Source: Erythrobacteraceae bacterium
GTDB taxonomy: Bacteria > Pseudomonadota > Alphaproteobacteria > Sphingomonadales > Sphingomonadaceae
DNA length: 64,000 bases
NCBI GenBank assembly: GCA_024642525.1
Contig: JAHEAX010000059.1
Coordinates: 124,001-188,000, forward strand
Direction: 5' to 3'
Positions 1 through 10,021 of this stretch are shown one piece after another. Below the pieces are notes generated by a model, which saw only the letters and a list, made by a program, of their open reading frames with translations, was not told the origin of the DNA and searched no databases. The first letter of the stretch is position 1, and every line of letters starts with the position of its first letter. The position numbers were made by a program, and so were the translations under genes.

Positions 1-95
1 CAGATCTGAACTTCCACTTCTTTCCAGTTGAAGAAGGAAAAAAGCATCAGCCCTGCAAACAGCAGGACCCAGAGGACGGTGCGAACTATCTGCAT
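1..95 (-). CDS. LapA-domain (DUF1049) small membrane protein, C-terminus cut by window edge
   Basis: Reverse strand from 95 translates MQIVRTVLWVLLFAGLMLFSFFNWKEVEVQI; one TM helix plus an FFNW..VEV motif typical of LapA-domain proteins. Partial. Confidence 0.5.
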   Translation of the reverse strand, partial: MQIVRTVLWVLLFAGLMLFSFFNWKEVEVQI

Positions 96-189
96 TGTAT
101 TCCCCGTGGTTTACATGAAGCCGATGCTAGGCGGATTGGAGGTTTAAGGGAAGGGTGCGGAAAGCGCGCGCCAAACCCCGTATTCCTGC

Positions 190-1500
190 TCAGCCAAAGA
201 CCCTGTCGAAAATGAAGTCGACCTGCTTGAAATGATAGTCGAGATCGAACTTGTCCTCGATCTCGGCTTCGGACAATGCGGCGGTTACTTCGCTGTCGGC
301 CTTGAGCAGGTCGAGCAGCGATTTTTCGCCATCAGATTCCCACACCTGCATCGCATTGCGCTGCACAAGGCGATAGGCATCTTCGCGGCTCACGCCGGCC
401 TGCGTCAGCGCCAGCAGCACGCGCTGCGAATGGACAAGGCCGCCCATACGGTCGAGGTTCTTCTGCATCCGCTCAGGGTAAATCAGCAGCTTGTCGATGA
501 CGCCTGTCAGGCGTGCCAGTGCGAAGTCCAGCGTGATGGTGGCATCGGGCCCAATGAAGCGTTCAACCGACGAATGCGAAATATCGCGCTCATGCCACAG
601 TGCCACGTTTTCCATGGCGGGAAGCGCATATGCGCGGATCATGCGAGCCTGTCCGGTGAGGTTTTCGGTCAGAATCGGATTGCGTTTGTGCGGCATCGCC
701 GATGAACCCTTCTGGCCGGGCGAGAAATATTCTTCCGCCTCCAGAACTTCGGTGCGCTGCAAGTGACGTACTTCGATGGCGACCCGTTCGATGGAACTGG
801 CGATTACGCCCAGCACGGCAAAATACATCGCATGGCGGTCACGCGGGATTACCTGCGTGCTGACCGGTTCGATCTGCAGGCCGAGGCGTTCAGCGACATG
901 GGCTTCAACCTGCGGGTCGATATTGGCAAAGGTGCCGACAGCGCCGGAAATCGCACAAGTGGCGATTTCCTCGCGTGCAGCCACTAGCCGTTTGCGGCAC
1001 CGTGCGAACTCGGCATAAGCTTGCGCCAGTTTCAGGCCAAAGGTCACAGGTTCTGCATGAATGCCGTGGCTGCGGCCGATTGTGGGCGTATATTTATGCT
1101 CTTCTGCGCGGCGCTTGATAGCGGCCAGCAGCAGGTCGAGGTCTTCAAGCAGTAAATCAGCTGATCGGGCGAGCTGCACTGCCAGCGTGGTGTCGAGCAC
1201 ATCGGAACTGGTCATTCCCTGGTGCATGAAGCGGGCTTCGTCGCCCACCTGTTCTGCCACCCATGTCAGAAAAGCGATCACGTCATGCTTGGTAACAGCC
1301 TCGATCGCGTCGATAGCCTCGACATCAATGACAGGGTCTGTCGCCCACCAGTCCCACAGGGCCTTCGCCGCGCTCTTGGGGACAACGCCCAACTCGCCCA
1401 GCTTTTCTGTCGCATGGGCTTCGATTTCGAACCAGATGCGGTAACGCGCTTCGGGCTCCCATATGGCGGACATTGCGGGGCGGGCGTAACGGGGGACCAT
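190..1500 (-). CDS. purB: Adenylosuccinate lyase
   Basis: 436 aa; signature GSSAMPHKRNPILTEN and TSSDVLDT motif of PurB. Confidence 0.96.
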   Translation of the reverse strand: MVPRYARPAMSAIWEPEARYRIWFEIEAHATEKLGELGVVPKSAAKALWDWWATDPVIDVEAIDAIEAVTKHDVIAFLTWVAEQVGDEARFMHQGMTSSDVLDTTLAVQLARSADLLLEDLDLLLAAIKRRAEEHKYTPTIGRSHGIHAEPVTFGLKLAQAYAEFARCRKRLVAAREEIATCAISGAVGTFANIDPQVEAHVAERLGLQIEPVSTQVIPRDRHAMYFAVLGVIASSIERVAIEVRHLQRTEVLEAEEYFSPGQKGSSAMPHKRNPILTENLTGQARMIRAYALPAMENVALWHERDISHSSVERFIGPDATITLDFALARLTGVIDKLLIYPERMQKNLDRMGGLVHSQRVLLALTQAGVSREDAYRLVQRNAMQVWESDGEKSLLDLLKADSEVTAALSEAEIEDKFDLDYHFKQVDFIFDRVFG

Positions 1501-1550
1501 GTTCGACTCCGGTAAAAACTGTTCGCGCGGCGGCTAGGCGGACCAAACGG

Positions 1551-2261
1551 TCAGATCAACCCCTTGGCCTTGAGAGAGACGTGGCCCTGCCGCCCGATGA
1601 TGACGTGATCATGCACGACAATGCCCAGCAAACGCCCTGCTTCGGCAATGCGATTGGTGATCTGGATGTCCGCACGGCTTGGCTCCGGATTGCCGCTGGG
1701 GTGGTTGTGCACAAGTATTAGCGCAGTTGCCCCTATATCCAATGCCTGGCGGATAACTTCGCGCGGATGGATTGCCGCTTCGTCAATCGAGCCATCACCC
1801 ACGTGATGGTCCAGCACCAGCCGATTCTTGGTATTGAGATAAAGGACACGGACACGCTCGACGGTCAGATGCGCCATATCGATGGTGAGATAATCAAGCA
1901 GTGCCTGCCAGCTGCCGAGCACGGGCTTCTGTTCTACTTCCACCCGCGCCATCCGGCGTGCAGCAAGCGCCACGCTCTTGAGCGCGGCAGCACTTGTCTC
2001 GCCCACGCCCTTCACCGATTGAAGGGCGCGGGCATCGGCGTTCAGCACACCGGCCAGCGATCCGAACCTGCTGATCAGCGCCTTTGCCACAGGTTTCGTG
2101 TCGCCCTGCTTGATGGCGGCGAACAGGAGATATTCCAGAACTTCATAGTCAGCCAGCGCCTCTGCACCGCCGCCCAGCAAACGGGCGCGCAGGCGCGATC
2201 TGTGGCCTGCGCCAGCATGGTCGCCCGAAATTTTCGGCGATTTTTCTTCAGCTTGCGGCAA
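1551..2261 (-). CDS. radC: RadC family JAB-domain protein
   Basis: 236 aa; N-terminal HhH-like region and JAMM motif HNHPSGNPEPSRAD, HDHVIIG. Confidence 0.94.
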   Translation of the reverse strand: MPQAEEKSPKISGDHAGAGHRSRLRARLLGGGAEALADYEVLEYLLFAAIKQGDTKPVAKALISRFGSLAGVLNADARALQSVKGVGETSAAALKSVALAARRMARVEVEQKPVLGSWQALLDYLTIDMAHLTVERVRVLYLNTKNRLVLDHHVGDGSIDEAAIHPREVIRQALDIGATALILVHNHPSGNPEPSRADIQITNRIAEAGRLLGIVVHDHVIIGRQGHVSLKAKGLI

Positions 2262-2332
2262 CCTTTACCCCGGCATCTGCGTTAAGACCGTTGCATTGCA
2301 TTTACCGGGCGATGCGCGCAAGTGTGGGGTAG

Positions 2333-5300
2333 ATGGCGCAGGTCGTAGAAGACGATTTCGAAGTTGATCGACCGCAAGCCACGGCCACCGGCCGGGGGCG
2401 TGTTTTTCGTCGCATATTGGCCATTTTTGCAGTGCTGGTTGTTGCCGCCGCAGCGGTGTTGTGGTTTTCGCGAGAAAACATCGCTGACAATATCGTGTCG
2501 GATCAGCTTGCCGGCATTGGCCTTCCTGCAACCTATGAAATCGGGGAAATAGGGCCGGACAGGCAAGTTCTGACCAATCTGGTTATCGGCGATCCGGCAA
2601 AGCCTGATCTTACTATCGAACGGGTCGAAGTCCGTTTGCGCTACCGTTTTGGCTTGCCAGCCATTGACAGGGTGACGGTGGTGAAGCCGCGTCTTTATGG
2701 CAGTTATATCGACGAGGTCCTGTCATTTGGCAGCCTTGACCCCTTGCTGTTTGGTGAAACTGACAAGCCATCCGGCCTGCCTGATCTTGACCTCAGTCTG
2801 GTTGACGGGCGCGGTCTTGTCGTGACGGATTTCGGGCCGGTGGGCCTTAAGGCAGAAGGCAGGGGCCGGTTGAACAACGGGTTCAGCGGCATTCTGGCAG
2901 CGGTTGCACCCACGCTGGAAGGTGGCGGCTGTATTGCCGCAGATGCTTCTCTTTATGGCAAAATCTCGACTTCATCTGGCAAGCCGGACTTTTCCGGACC
3001 GGTGCGGCTGGGCAATCTGGCTTGCGCTGAAAGCCGGATTTTCATGCGCAAGGCGGCGTTGCAGTTGAATGCCGGTTCTGATGCGGAATTTGCGCGCTTC
3101 GATGGCAGGGCGCAGTTGGCAACAGGCGCGGTATCATTTGCTGGCAATGGCGCAGCCGGTCTCAATGGCAATATCCGGGCAAAATGGGCCAATGATGCGC
3201 TCGATGCCACCTATTCGCTTGCGGCGCGCGCAGTCGGGACTTCGCAGCTTGGTGCGGCAGTGATGACGGCCAAGGGTTCCCTGCGCGGACGCAGCGGTTT
3301 CGAGCAGGTGGAACTTGAAGCCGATGTCGAAGGCAATGGCGTGCGCCTCGGCGACACGGTCGACAGCACCCTGGCAGACCTGGCGATTACCAGTGAAAGC
3401 ACGCTGGCAGCGCCGCTGATCCAGAAAATGCGCAATGCGCTGCGCAACCAAGCAAAGGGCAGCCGGCTTGCTGCTGACGTTAGGGCGCGCAAGACCGGCA
3501 AAGTTCTGTCCCTGAATATTCCGCAAGCAAGCCTTCGCGGCGGTAGCGGGGCAACATTGCTGTCCCTGTCGCGTGTGCAACTGGGCGAAGGGGGCCGGGG
3601 TGTTCCGCGCCTTTCGGGCAATATTGCCACTGGCGGCCCTGGCCTTCCTGAAATCATCGGGCGCATGGAAAGCCGCACCAACGGCAATGCGGTATTCCGC
3701 CTGCGCATGGCGGAATATTCAGCCGGTGAAAGCCGTCTGGCAATTCCCGAACTGGTTGTTTCACAAGGCAGCACTGGCGCGATTGGCTTTGCAGGACGCG
3801 CTATTGCCAGTGGCGCGCTGCCCGGCGGGTCAGCGCGCAACCTGCAGGTTCCGCTCTCAGGCAACTGGTCAGCGGCAAATGGATTGGTGCTTTGGCGGCA
3901 ATGCACCCAAATCAGGTTTGACCAGCTGGCGCTCGCCAATCTTACATTTGACCGCCGCTCGCTTACCCTGTGCCCCGCTGGCGGGCAGCCGATATTGCGC
4001 AGCGGTGCGAACGGCCTTCGCATTGCGGCTGGCGCGCCCAGCCTGGACCTTGCAGGCACATTGGCGGGCACACCCATCCGTATTGCCAGCGGGCCGGTCG
4101 GCTTTGCCTATCCAGGCGCGATGTCGGCGCGCAACCTCGATATCACCCTGGGTGCGGCTGAAAGCGCCAACCGCTTTGTCATCAGCAATCTCGACGCCAA
4201 AATTGGCAAGAACATCTCCGGCACATTCTCAGAAGCTGATATCCGCCTGTTTGCCGTGCCGCTGGACCTCAACAACACCAGCGGTAACTGGGATTATACA
4301 GATGGTGTCCTGAAAATTGCCGATGCGACCTTTTCCTTGCGAGACCGGTCGGAAGAACAGCGATTTGAAATGCTGCAGGCCCGCGATGCATCGCTTGCGC
4401 TGGAAGACAGCATCATCACTGCAAAAGCTGTCCTGCGCGAACCCAAGAGCGACCGCGAGGTTACTCGGGTCGATATCATCCATAATCTGGGCAATGGAGT
4501 CGGCCATGCCGATCTTGCAGTTGACGGCCTCATTTTTGACGACCGCCTCCAGCCGGAAGACCTCACCGTGCTGGCGCTGGGCGTCATTGCCAATGCGCAA
4601 GGCGTGGTAACCGGCACGGGGCGGATCGACTGGAACCCTGACAAGGTTACCAGCACTGGCCAGTTCTCCAGTGATTCGCTCGATTTCGCAGCAGCGTTCG
4701 GCCCTGTGCGCGGCGCATCGGGCACGATTTACTTCACTGACCTGCTCAGCCTTACAACCGCGCCTGACCAGCGCATCAAGGTCGCCTCGATCAATCCGGG
4801 CATCGAAGTGACTGACGGCGAAGTTTCCTTCAGCCTCAGCGATGGCAGGCTGCTGGCGGTTTCCGGCGCGACCTGGCCCTTCATGGGTGGGACGCTGACG
4901 TTGAAGCCGGTCAATATCAACTTCGGGACAAGCGAATCGCGGGCCTATGTGCTGGAAATTGTCGGCCTCGATGCTGCGCAATTTGTATCACAGATGGAAC
5001 TCGCCAATCTCAGTGCGACCGGCACTTTCGATGGCACAGTGCCGATCATCTTCGACGAGATAGGCAATGGCCGGATCGAGGGAGGGGCGCTGGTATCGCG
5101 GCCGCCGGGCGGCAACATCGCATATGTAGGCGAGCTGACCTACAAGGACCTGACACCGATTGCGAATTTCGCCTTTGGCGCGCTGCGCAGCCTCAATTTC
5201 AATGAAATGACGCTGGCGATGGACGGTTCGCTATCGGGTGAAATCATTACCCGGGTCAGGTTTGACGGCGTCAGCCAGGGCGCAGGCACCAAGAACAACT

Positions 5301-5557
5301 TCATCACGCGCCAGATTGCCAATCTGCCGCTGCAATTCCGCGTGAATATCAAGGCACCGTTCTACCAGCTGATTACATCGGTGAAGGCCATGTATGACCC
5401 TGCATTTGTTAAAGATCCGCGCGAACTCGGCCTGGTTTCGGCAAATGGCGATCGGCTTAAGCGCGAAACCACTGCGCCGCCGCCTGAAATCACACCGTCC
5501 GATCTCATACCCGATGGGCCGCCGCTGAAATCCGGCAGCCCCGTTCAGAATCCATAA
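2333..5557 (+). CDS. ydbH: YdbH-like AsmA-superfamily intermembrane (phospho)lipid transport protein
   Basis: 1074 aa, N-terminal TM anchor, long beta-rich body, C-terminal region (VSRPPGGNIAYVGELTYKDLTPIANFAFGALRSLNF) like the YdbH dicarboxylate-transport domain; followed by ynbE- and ydbL-like genes as in E. coli. Confidence 0.82.
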   Translation: MAQVVEDDFEVDRPQATATGRGRVFRRILAIFAVLVVAAAAVLWFSRENIADNIVSDQLAGIGLPATYEIGEIGPDRQVLTNLVIGDPAKPDLTIERVEVRLRYRFGLPAIDRVTVVKPRLYGSYIDEVLSFGSLDPLLFGETDKPSGLPDLDLSLVDGRGLVVTDFGPVGLKAEGRGRLNNGFSGILAAVAPTLEGGGCIAADASLYGKISTSSGKPDFSGPVRLGNLACAESRIFMRKAALQLNAGSDAEFARFDGRAQLATGAVSFAGNGAAGLNGNIRAKWANDALDATYSLAARAVGTSQLGAAVMTAKGSLRGRSGFEQVELEADVEGNGVRLGDTVDSTLADLAITSESTLAAPLIQKMRNALRNQAKGSRLAADVRARKTGKVLSLNIPQASLRGGSGATLLSLSRVQLGEGGRGVPRLSGNIATGGPGLPEIIGRMESRTNGNAVFRLRMAEYSAGESRLAIPELVVSQGSTGAIGFAGRAIASGALPGGSARNLQVPLSGNWSAANGLVLWRQCTQIRFDQLALANLTFDRRSLTLCPAGGQPILRSGANGLRIAAGAPSLDLAGTLAGTPIRIASGPVGFAYPGAMSARNLDITLGAAESANRFVISNLDAKIGKNISGTFSEADIRLFAVPLDLNNTSGNWDYTDGVLKIADATFSLRDRSEEQRFEMLQARDASLALEDSIITAKAVLREPKSDREVTRVDIIHNLGNGVGHADLAVDGLIFDDRLQPEDLTVLALGVIANAQGVVTGTGRIDWNPDKVTSTGQFSSDSLDFAAAFGPVRGASGTIYFTDLLSLTTAPDQRIKVASINPGIEVTDGEVSFSLSDGRLLAVSGATWPFMGGTLTLKPVNINFGTSESRAYVLEIVGLDAAQFVSQMELANLSATGTFDGTVPIIFDEIGNGRIEGGALVSRPPGGNIAYVGELTYKDLTPIANFAFGALRSLNFNEMTLAMDGSLSGEIITRVRFDGVSQGAGTKNNFITRQIANLPLQFRVNIKAPFYQLITSVKAMYDPAFVKDPRELGLVSANGDRLKRETTAPPPEITPSDLIPDGPPLKSGSPVQNP

Positions 5558-5571
5558 AGCGAGGCAATGTC

Positions 5572-5832
5572 ATGAAACTTCCCCAATTGACCTTGAAAGG
5601 CGCGGGTGCGACCTTCCTGCCCATGCAGGAAAACACTTCGGGCTTTATTGGCGGGCGCTGGATGGCGGCAATTGCGATGGCGGGGACAGCGTTTCTTGGC
5701 GGGTGCATAACCGTCAATGCGCCGGACAAGCCAATCGTGATCGAGCTGAATATCAATATCCGGCAGGAAGTTATTTACCGGCTTGCAGAAGACGCAGGCA
5801 ACACGATTGAAGAAAACGCAGATATTTTCTGA
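5572..5832 (+). CDS. ynbE: YnbE-like lipoprotein (start could be the internal Met at 5662)
   Basis: Lipobox FLGGC; IVIELNINIRQEVIYRLAEDAGNTIEENADIF resembles the E. coli YnbE C-terminus (..EELLETRSDLF). Confidence 0.8.
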   Translation: MKLPQLTLKGAGATFLPMQENTSGFIGGRWMAAIAMAGTAFLGGCITVNAPDKPIVIELNINIRQEVIYRLAEDAGNTIEENADIF

Positions 5833-6242
5833 TGGGAATGATGATGAACACCACTCTGATCCGACGCACGATTTTCGGCCTGGCTGCCGGCGCTCTGGCG
5901 GCTGGCGGTCTGGGAAGTGCCGCTTACGCACAGCGTGACCCTGCCTATGATGCGGCCCGTTCCGCGGGCAAGGTTGGCGAAAAAATGGACGGCTACCTTG
6001 GTATTGTCGGTGCCGAATCGCCTGACCTTCGCCGGCTGGTGAATGACATCAACATCAAGCGCCGCGCGGTTTATGCCGAAAAGGCGCAGGCGGCGAATGC
6101 GACTTTGGAAGAATATGCGCTCACGGCGGGATGTCTTGCAATTGCGCGCACGGTGCCGGGCGAAAAATACCAGGCACCCGACGGAACATGGCAAACGCGC
6201 ACCTCTGCGCCGCCACTGCGCGACAGCCGTTGCCCGGCCTGA
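5832..6242 (+). CDS. ydbL: YdbL family DUF1318 protein (start could be 5841-5847)
   Basis: Signal peptide, then DLRRLVNDINIKRRAVYAEKAQAANATLEEYALTAGCLAIARTVPGEKYQAPDGTW, similar to E. coli YdbL; TGATG overlap with ynbE stop. Confidence 0.8.
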   Translation: MGMMMNTTLIRRTIFGLAAGALAAGGLGSAAYAQRDPAYDAARSAGKVGEKMDGYLGIVGAESPDLRRLVNDINIKRRAVYAEKAQAANATLEEYALTAGCLAIARTVPGEKYQAPDGTWQTRTSAPPLRDSRCPA

Positions 6243-6388
6243 CCGGCAATTTGCGCCGATACGGTCGTTAAAATCGGGATTGTTGGGCCCCGCACCGGTT
6301 GACTTCAAAATACCCCCCGCCTAAGGGGGCGGCGCCCTCGGCGGGCAGGTCTTGTCCATGCCTAGCATTCTGTTTCAAGGAGCACGGC

Positions 6389-6724
6389 ATGAGCGAAGAT
6401 CAGTCCGCACGGGAACCCATTGCTGAGGATGCGCGGATCGACGCGCTCGAAGCGCGGCTGAAAGCTGCACGCGAGCGTGAAGAAGAGCGTAACCGGCCAA
6501 AGGCAACCGGCGCTGATGCGAACTATCGCAGTGGCAACCGGGTGCTGGCGGATCTGCTCGGTGGGATTCTCGGCGGTTTGGTGATTGGCTGGGTAATTGA
6601 TTACTTCGCCGGCACTTCGCCCTGGGGTCTGTTGATTATGCTGTTCCTTGGAATAGTCGTAGCCTTCAGGAACATTATCCGGACAGCGAATACGCGTCCC
6701 GGCGATACTCCTCCCGAGGGGTGA
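6389..6724 (+). CDS. atpI: AtpI/AtpZ family ATP synthase accessory protein
   Basis: Starts MSEDQSAREPIAEDARIDALEARLKAAR; two TM segments (LLGGILGGLVIGWVIDYFAGTSPWGLLIMLFLGIV); immediately upstream of atpB. Confidence 0.88.
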   Translation: MSEDQSAREPIAEDARIDALEARLKAAREREEERNRPKATGADANYRSGNRVLADLLGGILGGLVIGWVIDYFAGTSPWGLLIMLFLGIVVAFRNIIRTANTRPGDTPPEG

Positions 6725-6766
6725 GCAGGGGCGTTTTCGTTCAATTGGCGTAGGGACGTTCAGAAC

Positions 6767-7555
6767 GTGGCAGCCGAAGTGGCCAAAGTCGATCCAATGC
6801 ACCAGTTCACGATTGCGCCTTTGGGCGGGTCGGCAAACTGGGAACTGGCAGGCTTCAACATTGCTTTCACCAACAGCGCGCTTTGGATGGCCATTGCGAC
6901 TGTTGCGTTGATCATTTTCGTCGCTGGCGGACTGAAGCGCGAACTCGTGCCCGGTCGGTGGCAGATGTCGGTGGAATTTTTCACCGGCTTCATCGACGAT
7001 ATGCTCGAAGCGAACATCGGCAAGGCAGGGCGCAAATATGTGCCCTATATCTTCTCGCTCTTCATGTTCATCCTGTTCGCCAATATCCTCGGCCTGATGC
7101 CGCTGGGCGTGATCGGACTTCACCCGTTCACATTCACCAGCCACTTCACCGTGACGGGCGTGCTTGCGATAATCAGCTTCGCAATCGTCCTGGTTGTCGG
7201 CTTCTGGAAGCATGGCTTCCACTTTTTCTCCCTGTTCATCCCAAGCGGAACGCCGCTGCCGATGATCCCGATCATTTTCCCGATCGAGCTGATCTCGTTC
7301 CTCGTGCGTCCCTTCAGCCTCGGCTTGCGACTGTTCGTTGCCATGATGGCTGGCCACGTTTTGCTGGAAGTTCTTTCCAGCTTCGTGATTGACGGGACCA
7401 ACGCAGGCGCGGGCTTTGCCGCCATGGTCGGCCTGCCAAGCTTCATCCTGATGGTCGGCATTTGCGCGCTGGAAATTCTGGTCGCCGGTATTCAGGCTTA
7501 CGTTTTCGCGCTGTTGACGTCGCTGTACATCAACGATGCCGAGAATCTTCACTGA
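6767..7555 (+). CDS. atpB: F0F1 ATP synthase subunit a (GTG start)
   Basis: 262 aa; conserved [11 protein letters not shown] and [20 protein letters not shown]. Confidence 0.97.
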   Translation: MAAEVAKVDPMHQFTIAPLGGSANWELAGFNIAFTNSALWMAIATVALIIFVAGGLKRELVPGRWQMSVEFFTGFIDDMLEANIGKAGRKYVPYIFSLFMFILFANILGLMPLGVIGLHPFTFTSHFTVTGVLAIISFAIVLVVGFWKHGFHFFSLFIPSGTPLPMIPIIFPIELISFLVRPFSLGLRLFVAMMAGHVLLEVLSSFVIDGTNAGAGFAAMVGLPSFILMVGICALEILVAGIQAYVFALLTSLYINDAENLH

Positions 7556-7601
7556 GACTTTAACACAACCAATTCAAATTAAACGAAAAAGGAATATTAC
7601 A

Positions 7602-7829
7602 ATGGACGCAGAAGCTGCAAAACTGATCGGTGCCGGTCTCGCTGCAATCGGTGCCGGCATGGCCGCCATCGGTGTGGGTAACGTTTTCGGTTCCTTCCTT
7701 GAAAGCGCACTTCGTAACCCTGGTGCTGCTGACGGCCAGCAGGGCCGCCTCTTCATCGGCTTCGCAGCTGCTGAACTTCTCGGCCTGCTGTCGTTCGTTG
7801 TCGCGATGATCCTGATCTTCGTCGCCTGA
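7602..7829 (+). CDS. atpE: F0F1 ATP synthase subunit c
   Basis: [75 protein letters not shown]; typical 75-aa proteolipid. Confidence 0.97.
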   Translation: MDAEAAKLIGAGLAAIGAGMAAIGVGNVFGSFLESALRNPGAADGQQGRLFIGFAAAELLGLLSFVVAMILIFVA

Positions 7830-7842
7830 CAATTGCTATCGA

Positions 7843-7872
7843 GACTGGCCGGAGCCTGATTTCCGGCCAGTC
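7843..7872 (+). promoter_or_regulatory. Perfect 11-bp hairpin downstream of atpE
   Basis: GACTGGCCGGA-gcctgatt-TCCGGCCAGTC, exact inverted repeat in the atpE-atpF' intergenic region. Confidence 0.8.
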
Positions 7873-7909
7873 ACTTTCTTCGTTTGCCTGATCAACGGGA
7901 TCCGTTCCA

Positions 7910-8404
7910 ATGCCCCAGATTGCCCAGCTTGCCGAGACATACTCCAGCCAGGTTTTCTGGTTGCTGGTGTTTTTCGGCATCGTCTTCGTCTTCGTCGGAC
8001 GGGGAATGGTGCCCAAGGTGATGGACACGGTCGCCCAGCGTGACCAGCAGATCGCCAGCGACCTGGCCGCTGCTACCGCTGCCCGTGCCAAGGCAGACGA
8101 GGAAGAAGAAGCCTGGCGCGTGCGCGAAAATGAAAATCGTGCCGCCGCCCAGGCGATCGTGGCTGAAGCAAAAGCAGATGCAGCAGCCAAGAATGAAAAG
8201 AAGCTGAGTGCTGCGCAGAAGCGGCTCGATACCAAGCTGGCCCAGGCCGAGCAGGATATTGCCGCTGCCCGCACTGCCGCACTGGCAGAAGTCGAAACCG
8301 TGGCCGCCGACGCGGCGCAGGACATCGTCCAGCGCCTTGCGGGGGTCAAAGTGACTGCGGCTACTGCCAAGTCAGCCGTCAAGAAAGCAATGATCCATGG
8401 CTAA
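7910..8404 (+). CDS. atpF': F0F1 ATP synthase subunit b'
   Basis: N-terminal TM then long Ala/Glu-rich helix; first of two paired b-type subunits, as in Alphaproteobacteria. Confidence 0.92.
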   Translation: MPQIAQLAETYSSQVFWLLVFFGIVFVFVGRGMVPKVMDTVAQRDQQIASDLAAATAARAKADEEEEAWRVRENENRAAAQAIVAEAKADAAAKNEKKLSAAQKRLDTKLAQAEQDIAAARTAALAEVETVAADAAQDIVQRLAGVKVTAATAKSAVKKAMIHG

Positions 8405-8960
8405 TGTCCCGGAAGTCTTTGCGACCACGCAGGCCGATGTGCAGGCAGTGATTGAACATGGCGCGGCGAAGCATGTCGAACCTGAATTGTTCGGCTTTGC
8501 TCCCTACCAGATCGTTGCGCTGGCAATGCTGGTGTTGGTCATCATCATGATCTGGAAAAAAGTCCCCGGCATGATTGTCGGCGGGCTGGACAGCAAGATC
8601 GCAGCCATCCGTACGCAGCTCGACGAAGCCAAGCAGCTTCGTGCAGAAGCAGAGGCGCTGCGGAACGAATATGCCGCCAAGATCGCCAATGCGCAGAAGG
8701 ACGCAGAAGCGATGATTTCGGGCGCGCGGACAGAAGCCGATGCCATACTGGAAAAGGCAGAAGCTGACAGCAAGCTGATGGTCGCCCGCCGCAAGCAGAT
8801 GGCAGAAGACAAGATTGCCGCTGCAGAGCGTGAAGCTGTCGAAGACGTGCGTAACCGTGCAGCTGCCGCTGCAACGGCCGCAGCGCGCGGGCTCATTGCC
8901 GAAAAGCATGATGCCGCTGCTGACAGCAAGCTGGCCGATCAGGTGATCGCCAACATCTGA
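8397..8960 (+). CDS. atpF: F0F1 ATP synthase subunit b
   Basis: Overlaps b' by 8 nt; TM (YQIVALAMLVLVIIMIWKKVPGMIVGGLDSKI) and coiled-coil stalk. Confidence 0.94.
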   Translation: MANVPEVFATTQADVQAVIEHGAAKHVEPELFGFAPYQIVALAMLVLVIIMIWKKVPGMIVGGLDSKIAAIRTQLDEAKQLRAEAEALRNEYAAKIANAQKDAEAMISGARTEADAILEKAEADSKLMVARRKQMAEDKIAAAEREAVEDVRNRAAAAATAAARGLIAEKHDAAADSKLADQVIANI

Positions 8961-8990
8961 CGCGGCATTTTTCGCGAAAGAATTTGAAAA

Positions 8991-9015
8991 GGGCGGCCAG
9001 TTGGCCGCCCTTTTT
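8991..9015 (+). terminator. Rho-independent terminator of atp operon
   Basis: GGGCGGCCA-gt-TGGCCGCCC followed by TTTTT. Confidence 0.9.
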
Positions 9016-9035
9016 CGTTTCAGCCTGTTTGGCGG

Positions 9036-10016
9036 CTAATTTCCCGGAAGCAGCACCACTTTGCCCACCAGCTGCCGCATTGCCATGGCCTCGAAACCTT
9101 CGCGCCAGCGCGACAGCGGAAGTTGGCGGTCGATATGCGGCGTTATTGTCCCCTTGGCAGCCATATCGGCAACGGCTGCGCTGATCGCATTGCCGCGTTC
9201 CGGGAAGCGCCGCGAATATTCGCCTGCGCGCACGCCCACAACGGAAAATCCTTTGATCAATGGGATGTTCACGGCAATTTCCGGAATGCGGCCACCGGCG
9301 AAGCCGACCACCATGAGCTTGCCCCCAAATGCCGTGCAGCGCGTGCTTTCGTCAAACACATCGCCCCCAACGGGGTCGAGGACGATATCAGCCAGCTTGC
9401 CGTCAGTTATTTCGGCCACCTGTTCGCGGAACCGGCCTGTTGCAAGGATCACGGCATCGGGATGATAGATGGCATCAATCCGTCGCAGCTTTTCTGGTGA
9501 TGCGGAAGTGGCAATAACCTTCGCGCCAAGTGCCAACGCCAGGTCAACCGCAGCCAGCCCGACGCCGCCGCTTGCACCATGCACCAGAACCCATTGGCCT
9601 TCCTCGAGGCCGCCCAGCTCCACCAGCGAAGTATAGGCGGTGCTATAGGCCGCGCCCATGGCCGCTGCCTGTGCGAAATCGAGACCATGCGGCATTGGCC
9701 GCACCGACCGGGCGGGAAGGGCGATATATTCAGCCATCGCGCCTGTCTTCGCGCCGCCCATGACCCTATCACCCGGCTTGAAGGGGCTTGAGGCCGGAGC
9801 TTCGACAATTTCGCCCGCCATTTCCAGCCCGCTGGTAAAGGGAACTTGCGGTTTGAACTGATAGCCGCCGCTGGTCATCAGAAGATCGGGAAAATTGATC
9901 GAGGCCGCCCTGACCCGCACCAGCACCTCGTCAGCCGCTGGCTGCGGCATGGGAATGTCCTTCAGCGTGCAGCCTGACAGGTCATCGGACAGTTTCTCGA
10001 CACGCAGGGCCTGCAT
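9036..10016 (-). CDS. NADPH:quinone oxidoreductase family (MDR) protein
   Basis: MQALRVEKLSDDLSG start; VLVHGASGGVGLAAVDLALALGAKVIATSAS Rossmann motif; C-terminal QLVGKVVLLPGN. Confidence 0.88.
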   Translation of the reverse strand: MQALRVEKLSDDLSGCTLKDIPMPQPAADEVLVRVRAASINFPDLLMTSGGYQFKPQVPFTSGLEMAGEIVEAPASSPFKPGDRVMGGAKTGAMAEYIALPARSVRPMPHGLDFAQAAAMGAAYSTAYTSLVELGGLEEGQWVLVHGASGGVGLAAVDLALALGAKVIATSASPEKLRRIDAIYHPDAVILATGRFREQVAEITDGKLADIVLDPVGGDVFDESTRCTAFGGKLMVVGFAGGRIPEIAVNIPLIKGFSVVGVRAGEYSRRFPERGNAISAAVADMAAKGTITPHIDRQLPLSRWREGFEAMAMRQLVGKVVLLPGN

Positions 10017-10021
10017 GGGCG

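Noticed and set aside
6310-6350. G/C-rich hairpins between ydbL and atpI
   Set aside because: Several alternative short stems with no T-tract; not clear enough to call a terminator or regulator.
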